The notes below the pieces were generated by a model. That model did no database searches. It was not told the origin of the DNA and worked only from the letters and a program-made list of their open reading frames with translations. Positions 29,055-36,898 of a DNA stretch of 64,000 bases are shown here, one piece after another (position 1 is the first letter of the stretch; each line of letters begins with the position of its first letter). The DNA is from Vogesella indigofera (lineage in GTDB: Bacteria > Pseudomonadota > Gammaproteobacteria > Burkholderiales > Chromobacteriaceae): contig NZ_RBID01000013.1 of assembly GCF_003633895.1 (NCBI RefSeq), positions 248,001 through 312,000 on the forward strand. Reading direction: 5' to 3'. Position numbers and translations under genes: made by a program.

Positions 29055-30305
29055 ATGCTTAGCCGTCTCGACTGCCTGCAGGCCGACCAGCAAGACCCGC
29101 TTGCCCGCTTCCGCCAGCAGTTCGCACTGCCCGCCGACACCATCTACCTCGACGGCAATTCGCTGGGCGTGCTGCCGCACAGCGCGCTGGCGCGCAGCCA
29201 GCAGGTGATCGCCGAACAGTGGGGGCAAGGCCTGATCCGCAGCTGGAACGACGCCGGCTGGTTCGAGCTGCCCGCGCGGCTGGGCAACAAGCTGGCGGCG
29301 CTGCTGGGTGCCGACGCCGACGAGGTGGTGGTCACCGACACCACCTCGCTCAACCTGTTCAAGGCACTGGCCGCCGCGCTGCGCATCCAGCAGCAGGCAC
29401 ATCCGGCACGGCGGGTGATCGTGTCCGAGCGCGACAACTTCCCCACCGACCTGTACATGATTCAGGGCCTGATCGACCTGCTGCAGCAGGGCTACGAGCT
29501 GCGCCTGATCGACGAGGCGCTGCCGCTGGCGACGGCGCTGGACAACGACGTCGCCGTGCTGCTGCTGTCGCACGTCAACTACCGCACCGGCTACCAGTAC
29601 GACATGGCGGCGACCAACGAACTCGCCCACCGCCACGGCGCGCTGACGATCTGGGATCTGGCGCACGCCGCCGGCGCGGTGCCGCTGGCACTGAATGCCG
29701 CCGATGCCGACTTTGCCGTCGGCTGCACCTACAAGTACCTGAACGGCGGCCCCGGCGCGCCGGCCTTCATCTGGGTGGCGCCGCGGCACCAGGACCGCTT
29801 CTGGCAGCCGCTGTCCGGCTGGTGGGGCCACGCGCGGCCGTTCGAGATGGGCAGCGACTACCAGCCGGCCGGCGGCATCCGCCGCTTCCTGTGCGGCACG
29901 CAGCCCATCGTGTCGCTGGCGCTGCTGGAGTGCGGGCTGGACATCGCGCTGCAGGCGGACATGGACGTGGTACGGCGCAAGTCGCTGGCGCTAACCGACC
30001 TGTTCATCGAGTTGGTGGAGCAGCGCTGCGGCGAGCATCCGCTGACGCTGATCACCCCGCGCGATCATGCGCAGCGCGGCAGCCACGTCAGCTACCGTCA
30101 CCCGCACGGCTTTGCCGTGATGCAGGCGCTGATTGCCGCCGGCGTGATCGGCGACTACCGCGAACCGGAAGTGCTGCGCTTCGGCATCACCCCGCTCTAT
30201 CTGGGCTACACCGACATCTGGGACGCGGTCGACACCCTGAAACGGATCCTCGACAGCGGCAGCTGGGATGCGCCGCAATTCCACCGCCGCGGCGCGGTGA
30301 CCTGA
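29055..30305 (+). CDS. kynU: Kynureninase
   Basis: PLP enzyme cleaving kynurenine to anthranilate and alanine; 416 residues, full length. Motifs: [12 protein letters not shown] at the N-terminus, cofactor aspartate in [11 protein letters not shown] and the Schiff-base lysine in [19 protein letters not shown] lies 7 nt before the ATG. The other genes of the tryptophan-to-anthranilate route (kynA, kynB) are not adjacent, which is unusual because they often form one operon. Confidence 0.95.
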   Translation: MLSRLDCLQADQQDPLARFRQQFALPADTIYLDGNSLGVLPHSALARSQQVIAEQWGQGLIRSWNDAGWFELPARLGNKLAALLGADADEVVVTDTTSLNLFKALAAALRIQQQAHPARRVIVSERDNFPTDLYMIQGLIDLLQQGYELRLIDEALPLATALDNDVAVLLLSHVNYRTGYQYDMAATNELAHRHGALTIWDLAHAAGAVPLALNAADADFAVGCTYKYLNGGPGAPAFIWVAPRHQDRFWQPLSGWWGHARPFEMGSDYQPAGGIRRFLCGTQPIVSLALLECGLDIALQADMDVVRRKSLALTDLFIELVEQRCGEHPLTLITPRDHAQRGSHVSYRHPHGFAVMQALIAAGVIGDYREPEVLRFGITPLYLGYTDIWDAVDTLKRILDSGSWDAPQFHRRGAVT

Positions 30306-30309
30306 GCCT

Positions 30310-30323
30310 TGCGGTCAACCTTG
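30310..30323 (+). repeat. 14-mer repeat, one mismatch
   Basis: TGCGGTCAACCTTG directly after the kynU stop. Confidence 0.7.
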
Positions 30324-30331
30324 CACAAACA

Positions 30332-30357
30332 AACAGGGCACCCGCGGGTGCCCTGTT
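30332..30357. terminator. Bidirectional terminator between kynU and the DeoR gene
   Basis: A perfect 26-bp palindrome with half-site AACAGGGCACCCG and a T-tract on the plus strand; it serves two convergent genes. Confidence 0.85.
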
Positions 30358-30374
30358 TTGTGCTGCGTGACCTG

Positions 30375-31145
30375 TCAGACCGGATCGGCCAGATACATCC
30401 TCACGCTGTGTTCCTCCAGCAGCTTTTTCAGGCTCTCCGGCGGCATCGCGTCGGTGTAGATGGCGTTGAATTCGCTGATGTGGCCCATGCGCACCAGCGC
30501 ATTGCGGCCGAACTTGCTGTGGTCGGCGGCGAGGAAGCGGTGACGGGCGTTGGCCATCATCGCCTGCGCCACGCGCACTTCGCGGTAGTCGAAATCAAGC
30601 AGCGAGCCGTCAGCCTCTATTCCCGACACCCCGATCACCGCGTAGTCGACCTTGAACTGGTTGATGAAGTCCAGCGTCGCCACCCCGGTGATGCCGCCGT
30701 CTGAGGCCCGCACCACGCCGGAGGTGATCATCACCGTGAAATCGGGGTTGGTGGACATGATCGAGGCGACGTGGATGTTGTTGGTGATCACGCGCAGCCC
30801 CTTGTGGGTGCTGGTCAGCGCCTGCGCCACCGCCTCGATGGTGGTGCCGATGCTCATGAACAGCGAGGCATGGTCGGGGATGTTTTCCGCGATCATGTCG
30901 GCGATGTGCGCCTTTTCGCTCTGCAGCTTGCCCTTGCGCGCGAAGTAATCCTCGTTCTCCACGCTGCTGCCGAGGGCGGCGCCACCGTGATAGCGGCGCA
31001 GCAGGTTGGCCTCGCACAGCTGGTTGATGTCGCGGCGGATGGTCTGCGGGGTAACGTCCAGCAAGCGGGCGAGCTCTTCAATCGGCATAAAGCCGTTTTC
31101 GCGCACCAGCTGCAAAATCTTGTCGTGTCTGGGTGATCGGCTCAT
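30375..31145 (-). CDS. glpR: DeoR-family transcriptional regulator, GlpR-like
   Basis: 256 residues: a DeoR helix-turn-helix (IEELARLLDVTPQTIRRDIN) and a sugar-phosphate sensor domain (VITNNIHVAS, GISGIEADGSLLDFD-type VIGVSGIEADGS). The sequence is closest to GlpR, repressor of glycerol 3-phosphate metabolism, but no glp genes are adjacent, so the target is open. It stands alone and converges on kynU. The leader is AT-rich for this genome. Confidence 0.8.
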   Translation of the reverse strand: MSRSPRHDKILQLVRENGFMPIEELARLLDVTPQTIRRDINQLCEANLLRRYHGGAALGSSVENEDYFARKGKLQSEKAHIADMIAENIPDHASLFMSIGTTIEAVAQALTSTHKGLRVITNNIHVASIMSTNPDFTVMITSGVVRASDGGITGVATLDFINQFKVDYAVIGVSGIEADGSLLDFDYREVRVAQAMMANARHRFLAADHSKFGRNALVRMGHISEFNAIYTDAMPPESLKKLLEEHSVRMYLADPV

Positions 31146-31241
31146 GGCAGCAAGTTCGTAAACGAAAATTACAGCTTAGTCTTTAACATAGTTGCTACAT
31201 AAACCGCAACTTTTCGGCGCCACAAACGAACCATTCGCCAT

Positions 31242-31270
31242 AAAAAACGCCAGCGCGGTCAGCGCTGGCG
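31242..31270 (-). terminator. Terminator of the MBL-ATL gene pair
   Basis: 9-bp stem CGCCAGCGC / GCGCTGGCG with a 5-nt loop and a T-run on the minus strand. Confidence 0.85.
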
Positions 31271-31316
31271 GGGCGGGGTACTGGCCGCGCGCCGCCGTGC
31301 CATCTGCCGCGCGCAC

Positions 31317-31640
31317 TCAGCGCAGGAAATACGCCGGCGGCCAGCCATAACGGAACAGGTCGACGCGGCCCTTGCCGTCCAGCTCGATGCCGTCCTGCAG
31401 CAGCAGCAGGCGCTGGTAGTCGGCGCCCTCGCTGCCCGGCCGCGCGATGCGGCCGCCGCTGCCGACCACGCGGAACCACGGCAGCGCCAGCTCCGCCGGC
31501 AGCCGCCCCAGCAGCGCGCCGACATGGCGCGCGTGGCGCGGATAGCCGGCCAGCGCCGCCAGCGTGCCGTAGGTGCTGACCATCCCCGGCGGAATGTCGC
31601 GCAGCGCGCGCAGCACCGCGTGCTCGAACTCCGGCGCCAT
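31317..31640 (-). CDS. Alkyltransferase-like protein (MGMT homologue without the acceptor cysteine)
   Basis: 107-residue protein with only the DNA-binding domain of the alkylguanine-transferase family. The acceptor position reads PWFRVV instead of PCHRV, so it cannot take up an alkyl group; family knowledge says such ATL proteins bind O6-alkylguanine and recruit nucleotide excision repair. The ATG overlaps the stop of the preceding metallo-hydrolase (ATGA), so the two genes are cotranscribed. It complements the active Ogt at 25.6 kb. Confidence 0.88.
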   Translation of the reverse strand: MAPEFEHAVLRALRDIPPGMVSTYGTLAALAGYPRHARHVGALLGRLPAELALPWFRVVGSGGRIARPGSEGADYQRLLLLQDGIELDGKGRVDLFRYGWPPAYFLR

Positions 31641-32290
31641 CAGCCGTAGCGGCGGTCGGCAACGAAGGGGTTGCTGCGCCGCTCCTCTCCTATAGTGGTA
31701 AAGGGGCCATGCCCCGGCACCACCACCATGTCGTCCGGCAGCGCGAACAGCTTGCCGCGGATGGCGTCGATCAGTTGCTGGTGGTTGCCCATCGGGAAGT
31801 CGGTACGCCCGATGCTGCCCTGGAACAGCACGTCGCCGACGATGCAAAGGTTGGCCGCATGACTGACAAACACCACATGACCCGGGGTGTGGCCGGGACA
31901 GTGCAGCACCGCCAGCACTTCCTCACCCACCGTCACCGTGTCGCCCTCTTCCAGCCAGCGCTCCGGCGTCAGCGGCTCGCTGCGCGGAAAGCCGAACATG
32001 GTGCCTTGGCTGGGCAGCTGGTCGAGCCAGAAGCTTTCGGCCCGCTGCGGGCCTTCGATCGCCACCCCCAGCGCATCGGCCAGCGCGCGTGCGCCGCCGG
32101 CGTGGTCGATGTGGCCGTGGGTGAGCAGCAACTTTTCCACCGTCAGGTCGTGCTCGCGCACGAAGGCGAGGATGCGGTCGATGTCGCCGCCGGCGTCGAC
32201 CACGGCGGCACGGCGGGTGACATCGCACCAGATCACGGAACAGTTTTGCTGGAATGGCGTCACCGGGACGACTTGCAGTTGCAGGGACAT
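31640..32290 (-). CDS. Metallo-beta-lactamase-fold hydrolase, glyoxalase II-like (YcbL-type)
   Basis: 216-residue zinc hydrolase. Metal ligands: THGHIDHAGG, HCPGHTPGH, CIVGDVLF and VVPGHGPFT. This is the short glyoxalase II-like family. The start is taken at MSLQLQVVPVTPFQQNC; an ATG three codons upstream is possible, neither with a good ribosome site. It probably hydrolyses a thioester such as lactoyl-glutathione. It is followed by the ATL gene with a 1-nt overlap. Confidence 0.88.
   Translation of the reverse strand: MSLQLQVVPVTPFQQNCSVIWCDVTRRAAVVDAGGDIDRILAFVREHDLTVEKLLLTHGHIDHAGGARALADALGVAIEGPQRAESFWLDQLPSQGTMFGFPRSEPLTPERWLEEGDTVTVGEEVLAVLHCPGHTPGHVVFVSHAANLCIVGDVLFQGSIGRTDFPMGNHQQLIDAIRGKLFALPDDMVVVPGHGPFTTIGEERRSNPFVADRRYG
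31846..31859 (-). repeat. 14-mer repeat, one mismatch, in the MBL gene
   Basis: In the coding strand it reads Ala-Ala-Asn-Leu within the MBL protein. Confidence 0.75.
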
Positions 32291-32343
32291 GGCAGGCATC
32301 ACTTGAAGGGAGTCAGTCTTGGGATTGTGGCACGGGCGGGCGG

Positions 32344-32357
32344 TGCGGCCAACCTTG
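32344..32357 (+). repeat. 14-mer repeat, exact copy
   Basis: TGCGGCCAACCTTG in the divergent gap between the MBL gene and gap. Confidence 0.85.
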
Positions 32358-32472
32358 CCGCCGCCGGCAAGCCGCAGAGACCGGCGCCGGTCACAATCAG
32401 GCCCTGACGCGGCGAAATTGAGTAAAGAAGTGTTAACAGGCGCCGTTGTTGGTAATCCACCCCTTACAGTGG

Positions 32473-32490
32473 TGTAGTCGGTTGAGTACA
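32473..32490. promoter_or_regulatory. HexR-like inverted repeat before gap
   Basis: TGTAGT-CGGTTG-AGTACA: 5 of 6 arm positions pair, with the same 6-nt centre as the site before gtsA. It lies 77 bp upstream of the gap ATG. Confidence 0.45.
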
Positions 32491-32566
32491 TCGGCCATTG
32501 CGGCAACGATGTCATGCATCGGGACGCGACCGTGCGTCCGGCCAAACACAAGAAAGAGGAGTCATC

Positions 32567-33577
32567 ATGGCACTGAAACTGGCAATTAACGGCTATGGCC
32601 GTATCGGTCGCATGGTACTGCGTGCCTGGCAGGAACGCTTCGCCGACAAGGATATTGAAATCGTTGCCATCAACGATCTGGGCAATCCGGAACTGCACGC
32701 CCACCTGACCAAGTACGATTCCATCCACGGCCCGTTCCCCGGCACCGTGGCACTGGACGGCGACAAGCTGGTGGTCAACGGCAAGCCGATCCAGCTGCTG
32801 TCGGTACGCAACCCGGCCGAACTGCCGTGGGGCGAGATGGGCATCGACATCGTGCTGGAATGCACCGGCATCTTCACCAAGCGCGACAAGGCCGGCCTGC
32901 ACCTGCAAGCCGGTGCCAAGAAGGTGCTGATCTCCGCGCCGGCCGACGATGCCGACGCCACCATCGTGTTCGGCGTCAACGACAACACCCTGCGCAGCGA
33001 GATGAGCATCGTGTCCAACGCCAGCTGCACCACCAACTGCCTGGCACCGCTGGTCAAGCCGCTGAACGACACCATCGGCGTCGCCCACGGCCTGATGACC
33101 ACCGTGCACTCCTACACCAACGACCAGGTGTTGCTGGATACCGAACACAGCGACCTGCGCCGCGCCCGTTCCGCCGCGCTGTCGATGATCCCGACCAAGA
33201 CCGGCGCCGCCGCCGCCGTCGGCCTGGTGCTGCCGGAGCTGAAAGGCAAGCTGGACGGCTTCGCCGTGCGCGTGCCGACCGCCAACGTGTCGCTGGTGGA
33301 CCTGACCTTCACCGCCCGCCGCGATACCACCGTCGCCGAGGTGAACGAGATCGTCACTGCCGCCGCCAATGGTCCGCTCAAGGGCGTGCTGGCGGTGAAC
33401 ACCCTGCCGCTGGTGTCCATCGACTTCATGCACAACCCGGCGTCCAGTGTGTTCGACGCCTCGCTGACCCGCGTCATTGAGGGCCGCCAGGTGAAGGTAC
33501 TGTCGTGGTACGACAACGAGTGGGGCTTCTCCAACCGCATGCTGGACACCGCACGCGCCTGGGCTGCCGCCAAGTAA
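32567..33577 (+). CDS. gap: Glyceraldehyde-3-phosphate dehydrogenase, type I
   Basis: NAD-dependent oxidation and phosphorylation of glyceraldehyde 3-phosphate; 336 residues. NAD fold [14 protein letters not shown], catalytic cysteine in [13 protein letters not shown], histidine in [10 protein letters not shown] and the C-terminal [21 protein letters not shown] precedes the ATG. It takes the glyceraldehyde 3-phosphate released by Eda, which fits a HexR-like site in its leader. Confidence 0.97.
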   Translation: MALKLAINGYGRIGRMVLRAWQERFADKDIEIVAINDLGNPELHAHLTKYDSIHGPFPGTVALDGDKLVVNGKPIQLLSVRNPAELPWGEMGIDIVLECTGIFTKRDKAGLHLQAGAKKVLISAPADDADATIVFGVNDNTLRSEMSIVSNASCTTNCLAPLVKPLNDTIGVAHGLMTTVHSYTNDQVLLDTEHSDLRRARSAALSMIPTKTGAAAAVGLVLPELKGKLDGFAVRVPTANVSLVDLTFTARRDTTVAEVNEIVTAAANGPLKGVLAVNTLPLVSIDFMHNPASSVFDASLTRVIEGRQVKVLSWYDNEWGFSNRMLDTARAWAAAK

Positions 33578-33648
33578 TTCCCTGGCGTCCGTGTGGAGAC
33601 GGACGCCTTGCTCTTTGGTTCTGTTGCTTCTTCGTGCATAAACCGTTT

Positions 33649-33676
33649 GCCTGCCCGCCACCGGGCAGGCTTTTTT
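33649..33676 (+). terminator. Terminator of gap
   Basis: 9-bp stem GCCTGCCCG / CGGGCAGGC with a 4-nt loop and six T. Confidence 0.9.
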
Positions 33677-33864
33677 ACGTCTATGCTCAAGCATGCCGTT
33701 GCGGAACCTTTTGCCGTCGGCACAGCCCATCCAGCACCGGCCATGACAATGCACTGAACTGCCCGCCTGCGTGCGCACCCCGACGCGGGTGGCCGCGACA
33801 GGGCCAGGGCCGGTACCCGGGTTGACGTTTTTCCACGTTGTGATGTTCGTCCAAGGAGGTAGTC

Positions 33865-34179
33865 ATGCCAGATCAATTCCTTAACGCCGAGAAAGAAAAA
33901 CTGCTGGCCGATGTGCGCAGCGTGCTCAACCATACCGAGGAGCTGCTGGCCAGTGCCGGCGAGGAAGGCGGCGCCAAGGCGCTGGAACTGCGCAACAAGC
34001 TCAGCGCCAACCTGAAGCTGGCCAAGGAACGGCTGCTGGACGCGGAAAAGGCGACGGTGGCAAAAGCCCGGGCCGCGGCCAAGGTCACCGACAACTACGT
34101 GCATGAACACCCGTGGAAAGCGATCGGCATCGCCGCCGCCATCGCCTTCCTGCTCGGGCTGCTGGTGTCGCGCCGCTGA
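33865..34179 (+). CDS. DUF883 family protein (YqjD/ElaB-like)
   Basis: 104-residue inner-membrane protein. A long amphipathic helical part (about 1-80) is followed by the motif VHEHPWKAIGIAAAIAFLLGLLVSRR, one C-terminal membrane helix ending in arginines. YqjD and ElaB of E. coli anchor ribosomes at the membrane in stationary phase. AAGGAGG lies 5 nt before the ATG. First gene of a three-gene operon with overlapping ends. Confidence 0.9.
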   Translation: MPDQFLNAEKEKLLADVRSVLNHTEELLASAGEEGGAKALELRNKLSANLKLAKERLLDAEKATVAKARAAAKVTDNYVHEHPWKAIGIAAAIAFLLGLLVSRR

Positions 34180-34559
34180 TGGCTGATACCCCGCGCCTGG
34201 GTAGCCTCGCCTCGCTGCTGCACGGGCTGGGCGCGCTGCTGTTCAACCGCGCCGAGCTGGCGCGGCTGGAGTGGCAGGAGCAACAGGAACGGCTGCTGCT
34301 GCAGACCATGCTGGCGGGGCTGGCGGTATTGCTGCTGCTGGCGGCGCTGATCGCGCTGCTGCTGTTCGTGGCGCTGGTGACGCCGGCGGCGTGGCGCGCC
34401 ACGGTGATGGGCGCGCTGGCACTGCTGCTGGCTGGCAGCGGCATCGGCCTGCTGCTGGCGCTGCGGCGCCGTGCGGAACGCGCCCCGGCGGCATTCGCCA
34501 GCACGCTGCAGGAGCTGCGCAAGGACTGGCAGGCCCTGTCCGGCAAGGAGCTGCCATGA
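34179..34559 (+). CDS. YqjE-family (phage holin-like) membrane protein
   Basis: 126 residues with two hydrophobic helices (MLAGLAVLLLLAALIALLLF; ALALLLAGSGIGLLLAL) and charged ends. It overlaps the DUF883 gene by one base and YqjK by four, the conserved yqjDEK arrangement. Function is unknown; probably a membrane partner of the DUF883 protein. Confidence 0.85.
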   Translation: MADTPRLGSLASLLHGLGALLFNRAELARLEWQEQQERLLLQTMLAGLAVLLLLAALIALLLFVALVTPAAWRATVMGALALLLAGSGIGLLLALRRRAERAPAAFASTLQELRKDWQALSGKELP

Positions 34560-34801
34560 CGCGAGCGCAACGCGAAGAACGCAAGCAGTTGCTGCTGCTG
34601 AAGGGGGAATTGCTGCGCATGCAGCTGGTGCTGGAAGCCGAACGCTGGCGCCAGCCGGCGCACCTGCTGCGCCAGGGCGTCAGCCTGTTCGGCGCCTCCG
34701 CCGGCAGCGGCCTGCTGTTGCTGCTGCGTCAGGGCCGGCTGCGGCGCTGGCTGCGGTGGCTGCTGGCCATCCTCGGCCTGTGGCGGATGCTGCGGCGCTG
34801 A
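34556..34801 (+). CDS. YqjK-like protein
   Basis: 81 residues, Arg/Leu-rich: an amphipathic N-terminal helix (EERKQLLLLKGELLRMQLVL) and a basic hydrophobic C-terminus. It begins within the end of the YqjE-type gene (ATGA overlap). The assignment rests on position and composition more than on sequence motifs. Confidence 0.7.
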   Translation: MTRAQREERKQLLLLKGELLRMQLVLEAERWRQPAHLLRQGVSLFGASAGSGLLLLLRQGRLRRWLRWLLAILGLWRMLRR

Positions 34802-34865
34802 CGGCAATACCGACCGGCGGCCCATGGACGCCGGCTTCCCGACTCGCCCGCCGTGGCGCTGGCGC

Positions 34866-35309
34866 TTACTCGTCGTCGCGCCAGCCCGGCATCCGCGCAC
34901 CGACCGGCACGTCGATCACGATCGAGGTCTTGGTGTCGCCGTACTGCATCAGCCGCGCGATCACCTGCTGCAGGGTGGCCATATTGTCGACCGCCACCTT
35001 GATCATCAGCCCGCTGCTGCCGGTGATCGAGTAGCACTCGGTGATCTCCGGCATCGTCTTCAGCGTCTCCAGCACACCGTAGTATTCCAGGTTTTTCACC
35101 GTCAGCTCGATCAGGCACTGGATCGGGTAGCCCAGCTTTTCCGGGTTGATTATTGCCCGATATCCGGTAATGACACCGGAACGCTCCAGTTTTTCCACTC
35201 TTTCGGCAACAGCCGGTGCCGACAGGCTGACGCGGCGCGCCAGTTCGGCGTAGCTGAGACGGGCGTTTTCATGCAGTGCAGCAATGATTTTGCGATCAAA
35301 CTTGTCCAT
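34866..35309 (-). CDS. Lrp/AsnC-family transcriptional regulator
   Basis: 147 residues: helix-turn-helix (LSYAELARRVSLSAPAVAERVEKLE) and a RAM domain. The start MDKFDRKIIAALHENARL is the family start. It converges on the yqj-type operon and faces a 644-bp region without clear genes, so its target may be itself or the transcript proposed at 35419. It differs from the two other Lrp-type proteins of this window. Confidence 0.9.
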   Translation of the reverse strand: MDKFDRKIIAALHENARLSYAELARRVSLSAPAVAERVEKLERSGVITGYRAIINPEKLGYPIQCLIELTVKNLEYYGVLETLKTMPEITECYSITGSSGLMIKVAVDNMATLQQVIARLMQYGDTKTSIVIDVPVGARMPGWRDDE

Positions 35310-35418
35310 GCTTTGGATTCGAAAGTAAATTTGCCAAAAATAAATTGTATACAAAGAACATCGACAATAAAACCTTTGATTACCTGTTATCGGGGGGCAA
35401 CAAGCCACGTACAATTCG

Positions 35419-35607
35419 CCCCGTGTTGGCAGTAGCGGGTCCGCGCCCGAGGCTGTCGACTTCTGGATACGTATGAGGGTGTCGGTGTCCCTGGCATCTT
35501 TGAACTGTTCTGGTGATCTCTTTGTCCCTGGTCTTTGTGTTTGTGGCCCGAGTGGCCGCAAACCGACCCTTAGTCGCCTGTCCCTCACCGGACAGGCGTT
35601 TTTTTTT
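35419..35607 (+). ncRNA. Candidate small RNA, unknown family
   Basis: About 190 nt between TACAAT (35410-35415, possible -10; the -35 TTATCG is weak) and an intrinsic terminator at 35575-35607. No open frame with a ribosome site fills it and no protein gene ends there, so the terminator has no other user on this strand. It does not match tmRNA; a 6S identity was considered but not supported. Start and strand are inferred. Confidence 0.4.
35575..35607 (+). terminator. Strong orphan terminator
   Basis: 9-bp stem CGCCTGTCC / GGACAGGCG, 6-nt loop, then nine T. No plus-strand gene ends within 700 bp upstream. Confidence 0.9.
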
Positions 35608-35816
35608 GCGCCGCGCGCGCGTACCTGCGTCACCCTGCCCCCGCCACCGCGTGCGATCGCCATCCTTCCCCTCAGCACACCGCCTTATCTCGCCAGCCCT
35701 TAATCCAGATCAATCCGCTGCCGCTGCCTGCTGACGACAATACGAAGCATTCTTCTTTGTAGTCATGCCGCCGCAGCCTGCCCCTCACGCGCGCGCCGCC
35801 ACGGCTGACGTTGCGG

Positions 35817-35853
35817 CTTGCGGCTTGCGGCTTGCGGCTTGCGGCCAACCTTG
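35817..35853 (+). repeat. Tandem TTGCGGC run ending in an exact 14-mer repeat
   Basis: Five consecutive TTGCGGC units; the last one is the beginning of TTGCGGCCAACCTTG (exact 14-mer at 35840-35853). Confidence 0.85.
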
Positions 35854-35953
35854 CCTGCCGCTGTGGCTTGCCGGCAACAGTAAAGGTTCGCATTTAAGTT
35901 TTTATTAAGATTCGCGCTGCTCTAATGGCGCCCCCTCCGCAAAGGAACCCGTG

Positions 35954-36499
35954 ATGAAAAAAAGCATGATCCCGGCGCTGGCCCTGCCCGTGCTGCTTGG
36001 CCTCAGCCTGTCGGCCCAGGCGCTGGAATACCCGATCGGCAAGCCGCAGCTGAAAGGCGGCATGGAGATCGCCGCCGTCTACCTGCAGCCGGTGAAAATG
36101 GAACCGGACGGCATGATGCGCAAGGCGGAACAGTCCGACATCCACCTCGAAGCCGACATCCACGCCACCGCCAGCAACAAGAACGGCCTGGCCGAGGGCG
36201 ACTGGGTGCCGTACCTGCTGATCAAGTACGAAATCAGCAAGGTCGGCGGCAAGGACGTGGTCAAGGGCGACTTCATGCCGATGGTGGCCTCCGACGGCCC
36301 GCACTACGGCGACAACATCAAGCTGCAAGGCCCGGGCAAGTACAAGCTGAAGTACACCATCCTGCCGCCGAGCATGAACCCGCACGCCCACTTCGGCCGT
36401 CATGTCGACAAGGAAACCGGCGTCGCGCCGTGGTTCCAGCCGATCGAGCTGAACTACGAATTCACCTACGCCGGCATCGGCAAGAAGGGCGGCTACTAA
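35954..36499 (+). CDS. ftrA: Periplasmic iron-binding protein, P19/Tp34 type (FtrA)
   Basis: Periplasmic protein binding copper and ferrous iron, 181 residues. A signal peptide (ALALPVLLGLSLSAQAL) is followed by the Tp34 fold; metal ligands lie in KGGMEIAAVYLQPVKM, SDIHLEADIHA, NPHAHFGRHVDKETG. AAAGGA precedes the ATG; a GTG one codon earlier is in the same frame. First gene of the ftrABCD iron-uptake operon. Confidence 0.9.
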   Translation: MKKSMIPALALPVLLGLSLSAQALEYPIGKPQLKGGMEIAAVYLQPVKMEPDGMMRKAEQSDIHLEADIHATASNKNGLAEGDWVPYLLIKYEISKVGGKDVVKGDFMPMVASDGPHYGDNIKLQGPGKYKLKYTILPPSMNPHAHFGRHVDKETGVAPWFQPIELNYEFTYAGIGKKGGY

Positions 36500-36556
36500 G
36501 CCGCACCCGCTGCGGCCGCACCCCGGCCGCAGCCCACCCCCCCACAGGAGCACTCC

Positions 36557-36886
36557 ATGCGTGCACGCCATATCCTGCCACTGCTGGCCCTGCTGCTGGC
36601 CGGCACCGCCCACGCCGAGGAATTGCCGGTGTTCCGGCTGGAACTGAACGACGGCCAGCTGAAGCCGGCACGGCTGCTGGTGCCGGCCGGCAAGCGCTTC
36701 AAGATCGAGATCTTCAATCGCGGCAAGACGCCGGTGGAGTTCGAAAGCCTGCAGCTGCGCAAGGAAAAGGTACTGGCCCCCGGCGCGCAGAGTTTCGTGG
36801 TGTTCAACCCGCTCAGCGCCGGCGAGTACAAGTTTTTCGACGAATTCCACATGGCGACGGCACAGGGCGTGCTGGTCGTGAAGTAA
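36557..36886 (+). CDS. ftrB: Periplasmic cupredoxin-like protein (FtrB)
   Basis: 109 residues: a signal peptide (LLALLLAGTAHAEE) and a cupredoxin fold related to the N-terminal part of EfeO (FKIEIFNRGKTPVEFES, GEYKFFDEFH). In FtrABCD systems it is thought to oxidise or pass on iron delivered by FtrA. It lies 57 bp after ftrA and 12 bp before ftrC, in one operon. AGGAGCACTCC precedes the ATG. Confidence 0.88.
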   Translation: MRARHILPLLALLLAGTAHAEELPVFRLELNDGQLKPARLLVPAGKRFKIEIFNRGKTPVEFESLQLRKEKVLAPGAQSFVVFNPLSAGEYKFFDEFHMATAQGVLVVK

Positions 36887-36898
36887 GGAGCGGGCGCG

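Larger units (their letters stand above)
35310..35953. other. Long intergenic region with candidate small RNA
   Basis: 644 bp. The left part (35310-35395) is AT-rich, the likely lrp-type promoter. 35410-35607 holds a possible promoter and a strong terminator (candidate RNA). 35817-35853 has a tandem TTGCGGC run merging into a 14-mer repeat. The rest shows nothing recognisable. Confidence 0.55.

Noticed and set aside
30694-30706. GCCGTCTGAG, nine of ten bases of the Neisseria DUS
   Set aside because: A single occurrence inside the glpR-like gene; not repeated elsewhere, so chance.
35419-35607. 6S RNA or tmRNA
   Set aside because: No tRNA-like end or tag frame for tmRNA; the conserved 6S bulge and closing stem could not be recognised by eye.
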